This document shows, one piece after another, positions 43,769 to 52,308 of a stretch of DNA of 64,000 nucleotides. Origin of the DNA: Pseudomonas fluorescens (GTDB lineage: Bacteria; Pseudomonadota; Gammaproteobacteria; Pseudomonadales; Pseudomonadaceae); NCBI RefSeq assembly GCF_902498195.1, contig NZ_CABVIY010000010.1:62001-126000 (forward strand), written 5' to 3'. Position 1 is the first letter of the stretch, and each line of letters begins with the position of its first letter. The notes beneath the pieces are model-generated. The model ran no database searches. It was given only the letters and a program-made list of their open reading frames with translations, and had not been told where the DNA came from. The position numbers were made by a program, and so were the translations under genes.

Positions 43769-44739
43769 GCCCGGTCAGCTCCAAACCGGTGTCGGCGCAA
43801 GTGCTCGATGCCGCGATCGCCTGGCAATTGTCCCTGGACTCCGGCAACCCGGTGGAGCGCGAAGAGTTCGCCAAATGGCATGCCGCCCACGAAGAGCACG
43901 CTCGCGCGTGGCGCCAGCTGGGCATGCTCGACCAGCGTTTCAGCGTCGCCAGCGGCCCGGCCCGCACCGCATTGCTGCAATCGCGCGAAAGCATTCGCCG
44001 GCGGGTGCGCAAGCTTGGCAGCGGGCTGGCCAGTGTGGCCGCGGTCATCGGTCTGGCGCTGTTTGCCGGCGAGCGTTATCTGCCCGTCGACTATTGGCTG
44101 GCCGACCAGCGCACCGCCACCGGCGAGCAACGCACCCTTCGCCTGAGCGACGGCACCTTGATCAACCTCAACACCCACAGTGCCGTGGACGTGCGTTTCG
44201 ATGAGCAGCAACGCCTGATCGTCCTGCAGGAAGGGGAAATCCTTGTCGAGACCGGCCATGGCGATGCCCGGCCGTTTATCGTCGAAACCCGTGAAGGCAG
44301 CATGCGCGCGCTGGGCACGCGGTTCCTGGTCAAGCGCGAGGAACAAGGCACGCGCCTGAGCGTGTTGCAGTCGGCGGTGGCGGCCCATCCGCAATCGAGC
44401 CTCGATGAACAGATCCTGCGCGAAGGCCAGCAGGTGCTGATCCGCAGCGACGGCCTGGGACCGGTTGCCGTGCTCAACCCGGGCGCCGATGCCTGGACGC
44501 GAGGCATGCTGGTGGTGGACAACGCGCGACTGGAAGATCTGGTGAATGAACTCGCCCGCTATCGCCCCGGGCACCTGGGCGTTGCACCGCAAGTGGCCGA
44601 CCTGCGGATCACTGGCAGCTTCCCGCTCAAGGACACCAACCTGGCCCTGAGCGCCCTGCTGCCAACCCTGCCGGTGCAGATCGAACAGCGCACGCAGTGG
44701 TGGGTGACGGTGGCGGCGAAGACCGAGGTCAAGCCTTGA
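43765..44739 (+). CDS. FecR-like anti-sigma / sigma regulator
   Basis: A 324-residue inner-membrane protein with the N-terminal FecR region ('VLDAAIAWQLSLDSGNPVER', 'FAKWHAAHEEHARAWRQL'), one transmembrane helix near residue 90 ('GLASVAAVIGLALFAGERYL') and a periplasmic FecR domain ('LRLSDGTLINLNTHSAVDVR', 'GSMRALGTRFLVKRE'). It holds the sigma factor until the receptor signals substrate binding. It is translationally coupled to the sigma gene. Confidence 0.93.
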   Translation: MSPVSSKPVSAQVLDAAIAWQLSLDSGNPVEREEFAKWHAAHEEHARAWRQLGMLDQRFSVASGPARTALLQSRESIRRRVRKLGSGLASVAAVIGLALFAGERYLPVDYWLADQRTATGEQRTLRLSDGTLINLNTHSAVDVRFDEQQRLIVLQEGEILVETGHGDARPFIVETREGSMRALGTRFLVKREEQGTRLSVLQSAVAAHPQSSLDEQILREGQQVLIRSDGLGPVAVLNPGADAWTRGMLVVDNARLEDLVNELARYRPGHLGVAPQVADLRITGSFPLKDTNLALSALLPTLPVQIEQRTQWWVTVAAKTEVKP

Positions 44740-44779
44740 TGTGAGGGTGTCCGGGCAAGCCCAGGATATCCACCCACCC

Positions 44780-44803
44780 TGTGGGAGCGGGCTTGCTCGC
44801 GAA
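44780..44803 (+). repeat. Single REP copy, family 1
   Basis: One copy of GTGGGAGCGGGCTTGCTCGC without an inverted partner, between the FecR-like and receptor genes. Confidence 0.85.
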
Positions 44804-44936
44804 GGGGCCCTCACCCTCACCACAAAAGCCCGATTTCATTTACTGAATCAAAATTATTTTCATCCAGCCCTATCACTTTTCGATTCTCGTCCGGCACCTA
44901 GGCAATTGAGAAGTATTCCCTTTCAGGAGCCGCTGT

Positions 44937-47360
44937 ATGTCACGTTCACTCGACACCTTGATGCGCCCCGGTTTGCTGGCGGTTGCCATTGCCCTTTGCA
45001 CGCCTTTGGCCAGCAGCCAACTGATCGCCGCCGAACAGGCGTCCAGCGTTCGTGCCTACAACCTGCCGGCCGCGCCGTTGGCCAGCACCCTGAACCAGAT
45101 CGCCAGCCAGGCCGGCCTGGCGCTGTCGTTGAATCCATCCCTGGCCGCCGGCAAGACGTCCGCCCCGGTAAAAGGCCAGTTCGATGCCGCCGGCGCCCTG
45201 CAAGAAGCCTTGCGCGGCACCGGTCTGCAACTGGAACAGAGCGGGAGCACCTATACCCTGGTGGCCGTGCCCGAAGGCGTAATGGCCCTGCCCGCGACCA
45301 GCGTGATCGGCGTGGAGAGCACGGAAAGCGCCTGGGGTCCGGTGGAAGGCTACGTGGCCAAGCGCACCGCTGCCGGCAGCAAAACCGACACGGCACTGGT
45401 TGAAGCACCGCGCTCGATCTCGGTGGTGACCCGCGAGCAGATGGACGATCGCAACGTGCACACACTCGACGCCGCCGTGCGCTACTTGCCGGGCACCACC
45501 GGCGCCAGTTTCGGCAGCGATACCCGTGCCGACTGGTTGCGCGTGCGCGGTTTCGAGCCGACCCAGTTCCTGGACGGTCTGCCGCTGCCCAAGGGCGTCT
45601 ATGCCAACCCCAAGCAGGAAACCTGGAACCTCGATCGCCTGGCCGTGCTGCGTGGCCCGGCCTCGTCCGTCTATGGCCAGACCCCGCCGGGTGGCTTGCT
45701 GGACATGGTCAGCCGCCGTCCCAGCGCCGAATCCAGCAATGAAATCCAGCTGCAATACGGCAGCGACAACCATCGCCAGATCAACTTTGCCAGCACCGGC
45801 AAGATCGACGATGAAGGTCAGTTCCTGTACGGCCTCAGCGGCGTGGTGCGTGATGGCGGAACCGCCATTGACCACATCGACGACAAGCGCTACAACATCG
45901 CGCCAAGCCTGACCTGGAACATCGACGAAGACACCCGGCTGACGCTGCTCACGCAATTCACGCGTGACGATACCGGTATCACCAGCCAGTTCCGGCCAAT
46001 CCAGGGCACCAAGATCCACTCGCCACTGGGCGATATTTCCCATCACAAGAACCTGGGCGACCCGGACTGGGAATACTACGACCGTACTTACTACGCACTG
46101 GGCTACGCCTTCGAACACCGCCTGAACGATGTCTGGCAGTTCCGCCAGAACCTGCGCTACACCAAGTCGGACCTGTCCTTCCAGGCCCTCACCCCCGGCG
46201 CCTACCCGTTTACCCAGGTCGATGCCGACGGTAACGTTGGCCGTACCAGCACCACGACCGACGAGGACATCAGTCAGTTCGCCGTGGACAACAACATGCA
46301 GGCTGACTTCGCCACCGGCGACATCCGCCACACCCTGCTGATCGGCCTCGATCACCAGCGCACCAACACCAATTACACCTCGATCTTCGGCGACGGCTTG
46401 ACGACCAACGTTAACAACCCGGTCTATGGCCTGCCAATCGTGCGTCCGCCTCGCTCGTCGGCCTTCTACGATTACAACCAGAAGACCTATCAGACCGGCC
46501 TGTATGTGCAGGACCAGATGGCCCTCGATCAATGGCGCCTGACGCTGGGTGGCCGTGAAGACTGGGTCCACACCAGCACCAAGTTCTTCAACAAGGGCGA
46601 TGCCACCAACACCGACCGCAACAAGAACTTCAGCGGCAACGCAGCGATCAGCTACGTATTCGACAACGGCGTCGTGCCTTACCTGTCCTACGCCGAATCG
46701 TTCCAGCCGGCGAGCAACGCCGATACCTCCACCACCGAATCGTTCAAGCCGACCGAAGGCAAGCAGTGGGAACTGGGTATCAAGTACCAGCCACCTGGCA
46801 GCAACACGTTGCTGACCGCCGCGGTGTATGACCTGACCCAGAAAAATGTCTCGGTCACCAACAACATCGGCGGCATTCCGGTCACCAGCCAGACCGGTGA
46901 AGTCAAGGTCAAGGGTCTGGAGCTGGAAGCTGTTTCCGATGTGACGGAAAACCTCAAGCTCACCGCCGCGTACACCTTGGCCAAATCCGAAGTGCAAGAC
47001 GGCACGTTCAAGGGCAATCGCCTGCAACTGATGCCTAACCAGACCGCGTCGGCGTGGGCCGATTACACCTGGCACAACGGCGTGCTGGATGGCTTCGGCA
47101 TCGGCGGCGGCGTTCGCTACACCGGCAACACCTATGGCGACCAGGCCAACACCGAGCTCGGTAAGGCCGATGCCTACACCGTGTTCGACGCGACGGTGCA
47201 CTACGACCTCGGCCGTCTGGACAACAGCCTCAAAGGGGCGTCGCTGGCACTCAACGCGACCAACCTGTTCGACAAGGACTATCTCTCCACCTGCGACAGT
47301 TTCTACTGCTACTACGGCGATGAACGCAGCGTCGTCGCCAGTGCCACCTACAAGTGGTAA
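44937..47360 (+). CDS. TonB-dependent siderophore receptor/transducer with STN signalling domain
   Basis: An 807-residue outer-membrane receptor. It has a signal peptide ('GLLAVAIALCTPLASSQLIA'), an STN domain (residues ~35-110: 'AAPLASTLNQIASQAGLAL') that talks to the FecR-type protein, a plug ('EAPRSISVVTREQMDDRNVH', 'DWLRVRGFEPTQFLDGLPLP', 'VLRGPASSVYGQTPPGGLLD') and a 22-strand barrel ending in an aromatic residue ('SATYKW'). It most resembles hydroxamate receptors of the FiuA/FoxA/FhuA type. The complete sigma-FecR-receptor order shows a cell-surface signalling unit. AGGAG lies 7-8 nt before the ATG. Cognate siderophore is unknown. Confidence 0.93.
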   Translation: MSRSLDTLMRPGLLAVAIALCTPLASSQLIAAEQASSVRAYNLPAAPLASTLNQIASQAGLALSLNPSLAAGKTSAPVKGQFDAAGALQEALRGTGLQLEQSGSTYTLVAVPEGVMALPATSVIGVESTESAWGPVEGYVAKRTAAGSKTDTALVEAPRSISVVTREQMDDRNVHTLDAAVRYLPGTTGASFGSDTRADWLRVRGFEPTQFLDGLPLPKGVYANPKQETWNLDRLAVLRGPASSVYGQTPPGGLLDMVSRRPSAESSNEIQLQYGSDNHRQINFASTGKIDDEGQFLYGLSGVVRDGGTAIDHIDDKRYNIAPSLTWNIDEDTRLTLLTQFTRDDTGITSQFRPIQGTKIHSPLGDISHHKNLGDPDWEYYDRTYYALGYAFEHRLNDVWQFRQNLRYTKSDLSFQALTPGAYPFTQVDADGNVGRTSTTTDEDISQFAVDNNMQADFATGDIRHTLLIGLDHQRTNTNYTSIFGDGLTTNVNNPVYGLPIVRPPRSSAFYDYNQKTYQTGLYVQDQMALDQWRLTLGGREDWVHTSTKFFNKGDATNTDRNKNFSGNAAISYVFDNGVVPYLSYAESFQPASNADTSTTESFKPTEGKQWELGIKYQPPGSNTLLTAAVYDLTQKNVSVTNNIGGIPVTSQTGEVKVKGLELEAVSDVTENLKLTAAYTLAKSEVQDGTFKGNRLQLMPNQTASAWADYTWHNGVLDGFGIGGGVRYTGNTYGDQANTELGKADAYTVFDATVHYDLGRLDNSLKGASLALNATNLFDKDYLSTCDSFYCYYGDERSVVASATYKW

Positions 47361-47389
47361 AGGCTTGAACTGACACGCCCGGTACCCAG

Positions 47390-47411
47390 GCCGTCCTACG
47401 AGGACGGCTTT
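47390..47411 (+). terminator. Hairpin between receptor and PepSY genes
   Basis: GCCGTCC/GGACGGC stem with TACGA loop followed by TTTGG, 27 nt after the receptor stop. Imperfect T run, so a partial terminator. Confidence 0.6.
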
Positions 47412-47432
47412 GGTATTTCTGGAGGCTATGAA

Positions 47433-48563
47433 ATGAAAAGTAAAACAATTCGCCGCTGGTCCTTCGTCCACACCTGGACCAGCCTGATCTGCACGGTATT
47501 CCTGTTGCTGCTGGCACTGACCGGCCTGCCGTTGATCTTTCACCACGAGATCGACCACCTGCTGGGCGATGCGCCGCAAGTGAAGGAAATGCCCGCGGAC
47601 ACCCCGCGCCTGGATTTGCAGCAGCTGGTGGCGGCAGCCGAGAAGCATCGCCCTGGTGAAGTCATGCAGTATTTCGGCTTCGAGGACGATGAGCCCAATG
47701 CCGTACTGACCATCATGGCGGCGACCGCCGGCACCGAACCGAACTCGTCCCATACCTTCATGCTCGACGCCCGCACTGGCGAGGCGCTGGAAACGCCGTC
47801 GGCCAACGGCGGTTTCATGATGACCATGCTGCGCCTGCACGTGGACATGTTCGCCGGCCTGCCGGGCAAGTTGTTGCTGGCGTTCATGGGCCTGCTGTTC
47901 GTTGTCGCGATTGTCTCGGGCACGGTGTTGTACCTGCCGTTCATGCGCCGCCTGACATTCGCCACCGTGCGCCAGGACAAATCCACCCGCCTGCGCTGGC
48001 TCGACCTGCATAACCTGATTGGCGTGGTGACCTTGACCTGGGCCCTGGTCGTTGGCGTGACCGGCGTGATCAGCGCCTGCGCCGACCTGCTGATCGCCGC
48101 GTGGCGCACCGACAGCCTGAGCGCGATGATCGCCCCGTACCGCGACGCACCGCCACTGACGCAACTCGCGCCGGCCACGCGCTTGCTCGACATCGCCAAG
48201 GACGTCGCACCAGGCATGCAGCCGGACTTCATCGCGTTTCCCGGCACGCGGTTCTCCAGCGAGCACCATTACGCGGTGTTCATGAAGGGCAGCACGCACT
48301 TGACCTCGCACCTGCTGACGCCCGTGCTGATCGACGCCAGCACCCTGCAAGTCACCGCCGTGGCGCAGCGGCCGTGGTACATGGACGCCATGGGCATGTC
48401 GCAGCCCCTGCATTTCGGTGACTACGGCGGCATGCCGATGAAAATCCTCTGGGCGACCCTGGATGTGCTGACGATCATCGTCCTCGGCAGCGGCGTGTAC
48501 TTGTGGGTGGTACGGCGCAAGGCCGCGAAACCCGTGCTGGAAAAAGCCGGGAGCGTGGCATGA
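47433..48563 (+). CDS. PepSY-domain membrane protein (PiuB/FoxB-like iron-uptake reductase family)
   Basis: A 376-residue inner-membrane protein with about four transmembrane helices: an N-terminal 'WSFVHTWTSLICTVFLLLLA', 'LLLAFMGLLFVVAIVSGTVL', one after 'LDLHNLIGVVTLTWALVVG', and a C-terminal helix. Conserved histidines 'HTWTSL', 'LHVDMF' and 'DLHNLIG' fit heme- or metal-coordinating PepSY transporters. Such proteins accompany siderophore receptors and are thought to reduce or release iron from the ferric-siderophore. GGAGG lies 7 nt before ATG 47433. Confidence 0.9.
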   Translation: MKSKTIRRWSFVHTWTSLICTVFLLLLALTGLPLIFHHEIDHLLGDAPQVKEMPADTPRLDLQQLVAAAEKHRPGEVMQYFGFEDDEPNAVLTIMAATAGTEPNSSHTFMLDARTGEALETPSANGGFMMTMLRLHVDMFAGLPGKLLLAFMGLLFVVAIVSGTVLYLPFMRRLTFATVRQDKSTRLRWLDLHNLIGVVTLTWALVVGVTGVISACADLLIAAWRTDSLSAMIAPYRDAPPLTQLAPATRLLDIAKDVAPGMQPDFIAFPGTRFSSEHHYAVFMKGSTHLTSHLLTPVLIDASTLQVTAVAQRPWYMDAMGMSQPLHFGDYGGMPMKILWATLDVLTIIVLGSGVYLWVVRRKAAKPVLEKAGSVA

Positions 48564-48739
48564 AACCGCGCCAGTCTAACTTCTGGAAGGTATTTGCCAC
48601 GCCCTCCGTCATCGCCCTGTTCAGCGCGGCCGGGCTGTTTGCCGCGCTGCTCGGCGATGGCCCGTGGGATGCCCTGAGCTGGCTGGGGCTGGGCATCCCT
48701 GCCGTCCTCGCCTTGCGTGGCCTCCTCCAACGCCACTGA
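48560..48739 (+). CDS. Small membrane protein of the siderophore operon
   Basis: A 59-residue protein with two hydrophobic stretches ('VIALFSAAGLFAALLGDGPW' and 'LSWLGLGIPAVLALRGLL'). It begins within the stop of the PepSY gene (ATGA). Tiny membrane proteins of this sort follow many Pseudomonas PepSY genes. Function is unknown; partner of the PepSY protein by context. Confidence 0.85.
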   Translation: MKPRQSNFWKVFATPSVIALFSAAGLFAALLGDGPWDALSWLGLGIPAVLALRGLLQRH

Positions 48740-48771
48740 TCTGCACAAAACCCACAACCCCACCGATCTAC

Positions 48772-48871
48772 TGTAGGAGCGAGCCTGCTCGCGATGCACC
48801 TGAGAACGCCTCGGAGTGTCAGGACGCCAGCGTCATCGTTGACGACCATCGCGAGCAGGCTCGCTCCTACA
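48772..48871. repeat. REPIN, family 1 variant (GTAGGAGCGAGCCTGCTCGC)
   Basis: Inverted pair of the variant REP (TAGGAGCGAGCCTGCTCGCG ... CGCGAGCAGGCTCGCTCCTA) across a ~55-nt spacer. Confidence 0.9.
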
Positions 48872-48922
48872 GAGTTCCACACGCTATGCTGCCTCGACTC
48901 CGCCACCGACCGAGACGCTGCC

Positions 48923-49552
48923 ATGTCCGCCCCGAGCATGACCCTGTACCACAACCCGCTTTCCCCTTTCGTCCGCAAAGTCATGGTGCTGCTGCACGAA
49001 ACCGGTCAACAGGACCGCGTGGCCCTGCAAAACTGCGTGCTCACACCGGTCGATCCGGACAGCGCACTGATCAGCGACAACCCCCTGAGCAAGATCCCGG
49101 CACTGCGTCTGGCCGACGGCAACGTCATCCACGACAGTCGGGTGATCCTCGACTACCTCGATCACCAGCACGTCGGCAACCCGCTGATCCCCCGCGAAGG
49201 CTCGGCCCGCTGGCGCCGCCTGACCCTGGCTTCCCTGGCCGACGGGATCATGGACGCCGCCGTCCTGGTGCGCTACGAAGTCGCCCTGCGCGCCCCGGAA
49301 AAACACTGGGACGCCTGGCTCGACGGCCAGCGCGACAAAATCCGCCGCGCCCTGGCGTTGCTGGAAAAAGACGCCATCGCAGAACTGACCAGCCATTTCG
49401 ACGTGGCGGCGATCAGCGTGGCGTGCGCATTGGGTTATGTGGATCTGCGCCACCCGGACCTGGATTGGCGCGAGGCGAATCCGCAGCTGGCGGCGTGGTA
49501 CTTCGAAGTGAGCCAGCGGCCTTCGATGCTGGCGACGATGCCGAAGGTTTGA
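48923..49552 (+). CDS. Glutathione S-transferase family protein
   Basis: A 209-residue protein with a thioredoxin-like N-domain ('MTLYHNPLSPFVRKVMVLLH', 'NPLSKIPALRLADGNVIHDS' where PALxxxDGxxxxDS binds glutathione) and an all-helical C-domain. The active-site residue is probably Ser in 'PLSPFVRKV'. Substrate is unknown. I chose ATG 48923; frame upstream is REPIN. The first orphan Rhs cassette follows ~100 nt later. Confidence 0.92.
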   Translation: MSAPSMTLYHNPLSPFVRKVMVLLHETGQQDRVALQNCVLTPVDPDSALISDNPLSKIPALRLADGNVIHDSRVILDYLDHQHVGNPLIPREGSARWRRLTLASLADGIMDAAVLVRYEVALRAPEKHWDAWLDGQRDKIRRALALLEKDAIAELTSHFDVAAISVACALGYVDLRHPDLDWREANPQLAAWYFEVSQRPSMLATMPKV

Positions 49553-49579
49553 GTTTGGCAAGGTCAAAGGACTAGCAGT

Positions 49580-49593
49580 TCTGATAGTAGGCA
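49580..49593 (+). promoter_or_regulatory. Conserved cassette leader motif (copy 1)
   Basis: TCTGATAGTAGGCA, ending 63 nt before the start of the first Rhs cassette. The 30-nt block 49571-49600 is repeated with one mismatch before cassette 2, then similarity fades. Confidence 0.75.
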
Positions 49594-49656
49594 AAGGCTG
49601 AAAATACTCCGACACTGAAACCGCCTTCCTTTGGGTTTGGGATCGGAGATCAGCCA

Positions 49657-50520
49657 ATGCCTGCGCGCTCACGCAAGACACTCTTGTTAGCACCCGATTA
49701 TGCGGGCTCCGTCTCGAACACCGTCGATTCGACCCGAAACAATGCCATCGCCTACACGCCCTACGGAGATAGCCCAACGGGCGAAGACCCGCAGAATCAG
49801 TTTCGATTTAATGGCGTATTTCGGGAGGCAATGACAGGCTGGTATTCGCTGGGCAATGGTTATCGAATGTACAGCCCGGTATTGATGCGGTTTTTAAATC
49901 AGGACAGTTTTAGCCCGTTTGGGAAAGGTGGTTTGAATGCATATGCGTATTGCGGGGGAGATTCGATCAATAGACGAGACCCCAATGGCAGGGCCTGGCT
50001 TGCACAATTTATTACACAGGCCAACAGACATCTCACCCGCGTCGGAGTCGATCCGCTTTCTGAAACTACAGTACATGCCTTGACCAATCGGGTCCATGTA
50101 TTAGGTGGTGAGGGCGTAGTCGAAAAACTAGCAAAACGAGCGAATGTAAAAACTCACTATTACCTACTTAATGACCTACCAGAGTTAAATCCTATCGAAC
50201 TCAACACATCATCAATGCAACATTTGACGGAGACAATAGAAACCCTGAAAGCAAGAGAACTAGTCCAACTTGACATTGCTGCGACATTAATCAACTCCAA
50301 CCCAGACCGCGCCTTACGTTACACCAGGATGGCACGCAGAACGCAATCAAGCATTGAACAACTTGAGGCCCCAATGCACTCGATTCGTTCAGAGCCACCA
50401 CCCAACTACTTTACTGCCATTACCACACCTCGCAACCATAACAGACTACCCTCTTATAGAGAGGCAATTGTGTATAGCGAAGGAAGTAGAAATCTGTCTC
50501 AATGGAGAGTGACCAACTAG
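49657..50520 (+). CDS. Orphan Rhs-core cassette 1, tail with LPSY motif
   Basis: A 287-residue protein. Residues ~1-115 are the end of an Rhs core ('AIAYTPYGDSPTG', 'FRFNGVFREAMTGWYSLGNG', 'YSPVLMRFLNQDSFSPFGKG', 'GLNAYAYCGGDSINRRDPNG'); the rest is a unique AT-rich tail. Full-length Rhs proteins are over 1,000 residues, so this is a stand-alone mini-cassette with its own leader and start (MPARSRKTLLL, matching cassette 2). The tail is mostly helical and ends with 'NRLPSYREAIVYS', an LPxY pattern like eukaryotic WW-domain ligands. No toxin fold recognised and no immunity gene follows. No secretion signal. Confidence 0.85.
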   Translation: MPARSRKTLLLAPDYAGSVSNTVDSTRNNAIAYTPYGDSPTGEDPQNQFRFNGVFREAMTGWYSLGNGYRMYSPVLMRFLNQDSFSPFGKGGLNAYAYCGGDSINRRDPNGRAWLAQFITQANRHLTRVGVDPLSETTVHALTNRVHVLGGEGVVEKLAKRANVKTHYYLLNDLPELNPIELNTSSMQHLTETIETLKARELVQLDIAATLINSNPDRALRYTRMARRTQSSIEQLEAPMHSIRSEPPPNYFTAITTPRNHNRLPSYREAIVYSEGSRNLSQWRVTN

Positions 50521-50524
50521 CAGA

Positions 50525-50598
50525 GACAAAAGGAGGACAAAAGGGGACGACAAAAGGGGACAGATTTATTTAAAGCATGAAGAGTTAAATCTGCCCCC
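50525..50598. repeat. Short tandem GACAAAAGG repeats and REP-like inverted repeat
   Basis: Three near-identical GACAAAAGGxG units (50525-50560) run into an inverted repeat GGGGACAGATTTA / TAAATCTGCCCCC (50556-50598). This resembles the 'AAAGGGGACAGATTTATTT' elements frequent in Pseudomonas, some associated with REP-type transposases. It lies directly after cassette 1. Confidence 0.65.
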
Positions 50599-50612
50599 AA
50601 TTTAGCTTGCCC

Positions 50613-50750
50613 CTACTCAGCCCTCCCCTTCCTGGAGCGAGCCGGCACCCGATAGGACCTCACTCGATCAACGGGAAACAACATCGCAATCCGCATCGCC
50701 AACACCTCCCCTTCCCGCTGATCCTCCCGCAACCCCACCGACCGGCTCAT
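50613..50750 (-). CDS. Possible small protein coupled to creD
   Basis: A 45-codon frame whose ATG overlaps the creD stop (ATGA). It is basic toward its end ('VRSYRVPARSRKGRAE') with no recognised domain. The overlap suggests coupled translation, but a chance frame is quite possible. Confidence 0.35.
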   Translation of the reverse strand: MSRSVGLREDQREGEVLAMRIAMLFPVDRVRSYRVPARSRKGRAE

Positions 50751-52117
50751 TCCACCGCTCCCAGATCAAACTCAACCGGTTTGGCCACCTTCTGCCCAAC
50801 CCCATACCAATCCAGCTTGCGCGTCAGCACCATGAACACACCCAACACCCCAAACAGCAACAACGACCCCATCAACAGCGCGTAATCCTCGGCACTCAAC
50901 AAGCCATACAGCAGCCCGTACAACGCCGCCAACCCCGCGGAAAAACTCAAGCCGTGACGCACGCTGCGCAGCACATGGCAGACATAGAACCCGATCAACA
51001 ACACACAACCACTGGCCGACAACACATACGCCAGGGCAAAACCGATGTGTTCGGACAACGACAGCAACAGCAGATAAAAGAACGCCAACGCCACACCCAC
51101 CAGCGCGTATTGCACCGGGTGCACCGCCAGGCTTTTCAGCACTTCGAAGAGGAAGAATCCGGCGAAGGTCAGGACGATGAACAGCAGTGCGTATTTGATC
51201 GCGCGGTCACTTTTCAAATACTGGTCCACGGGGTCGATGAAGCTCACGCCGAAGCTGCGTCCATGAAACCCCTCGCAGCTGCTACGGGACACGCAACTGT
51301 TCAAGGCTTCTTGCAGATTGGTGGAGAAGAACGAGGTCTGCCAGTTGGCGGTGAAACCCAGATCGGTGATGTCGCGCCGGGCCGGCAGGTAGTTGCCGAT
51401 GAAGCTGGGGTGCGGCCAGTTGGCGGCCAGCGAGACTTTGCTGGTTTTGCCCACCGGCAGGATCTGCAACTGGCCAGTGCCTTGCAGTTTCAAGTCGAAG
51501 CCGAAGGCCAGTTCGGTGGTTTGCTTCGCGTCCAGGACCGGCAGTGTCACGTGGACGCCCTCGCCCAGCCAGCCGACCTGGCTACCAGGAACGAAGTCCA
51601 GTTGCTGGTCATTGAGTTCGAGTTTCAAGGCGTTCTCGATGCCGCGTATGTCGCTGATCCCGACGGCAAGAAAGGGTCGGTCGAACTGGTAATCGGCGAA
51701 GTCTTCCTGGATGCCCAGTTGCGCCGGCAACGAAAAATGCCCGCTGATACGGTTGTCGGCGTGGAACAGCCGCGCCTGGTAAATGCCTCGCGAGCGCAGC
51801 TCGGTCTGGACTTGCCCGTCGAGTTCGAAGCGCTCCGGCAGGAAATACAATCGGCCGCGTTCTTCGCCGATGTCCTGATAGCGTTCGTTGGTTTTTTCGT
51901 TGAGCTTCCAGGTGCGCACCACTTTGCGATACGGCACCACCAGCAACGGCCCGCTCAATTGCTGGCTGTAGCTGGAGCTGCGGGCGATGTCTTCGAGCAC
52001 CGCGTCGCGCTGTTGCTGGCGGTCCTGAATGACGCCGTTGATCATCAGCAGCGGGATCAGCAACAACAGAATCAGAAGGGCGATGGCCCCGAGTTTCAAG
52101 GTCAGATGGCGGTTCAT
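50747..52117 (-). CDS. creD: CreD inner-membrane protein
   Basis: A 456-residue membrane protein. It has one N-terminal helix ('LGAIALLILLLLIPLLMING'), a ~270-residue periplasmic domain with family marks 'RGIYQARLFHA', 'RPFLAVGISDIRGIE' and 'GFHGRSFGVSFIDPVDQYLK', then about five C-terminal helices. In Pseudomonas creD is the main target of CreBC, induced on PBP4 loss, and affects beta-lactam response, biofilm and fitness. A REPIN separates it from creC, so it may have its own promoter; no clear TTCAC-N6-TTCAC cre tag was found in that gap. Confidence 0.95.
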   Translation of the reverse strand: MNRHLTLKLGAIALLILLLLIPLLMINGVIQDRQQQRDAVLEDIARSSSYSQQLSGPLLVVPYRKVVRTWKLNEKTNERYQDIGEERGRLYFLPERFELDGQVQTELRSRGIYQARLFHADNRISGHFSLPAQLGIQEDFADYQFDRPFLAVGISDIRGIENALKLELNDQQLDFVPGSQVGWLGEGVHVTLPVLDAKQTTELAFGFDLKLQGTGQLQILPVGKTSKVSLAANWPHPSFIGNYLPARRDITDLGFTANWQTSFFSTNLQEALNSCVSRSSCEGFHGRSFGVSFIDPVDQYLKSDRAIKYALLFIVLTFAGFFLFEVLKSLAVHPVQYALVGVALAFFYLLLLSLSEHIGFALAYVLSASGCVLLIGFYVCHVLRSVRHGLSFSAGLAALYGLLYGLLSAEDYALLMGSLLLFGVLGVFMVLTRKLDWYGVGQKVAKPVEFDLGAVE

Positions 52118-52211
52118 GGGACTCTCCCTGTTTGGATGGGGAGAGTCTGGGGTGGGTGTGTGGGGGCTTTATGGAAGGAATATGGAGATTGTGTGGAGAA
52201 TGGGCCGGCCT

Positions 52212-52293
52212 CTTCGCGAGCAAGCCCGCTCCCACATTTGATTGCATTGGTTCAGAGTGCTCGGTCAAATGTGGGAGCGGGCTTGCTCGCGAA
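52212..52293. repeat. REPIN, family 1, between creC and creD
   Basis: Outward-reading REP pair with a ~35-nt spacer that itself contains the short repeat ACATTTGA/TCAAATGT continuing the hairpin. Confidence 0.92.
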
Positions 52294-52308
52294 TGCCGCG
52301 GCTCGGTC

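Noticed and set aside
44946..48413. 1,155-codon open frame antisense to the receptor and PepSY genes
   Set aside because: It mirrors two clear genes, has Val/Gly/Gln/Arg-rich composition typical of GC-rich antisense frames, and no domains.
52118..52308. CreBC tag upstream of creD
   Set aside because: The TTCAC-N6-TTCAC direct repeat was not found on either strand of the gap.
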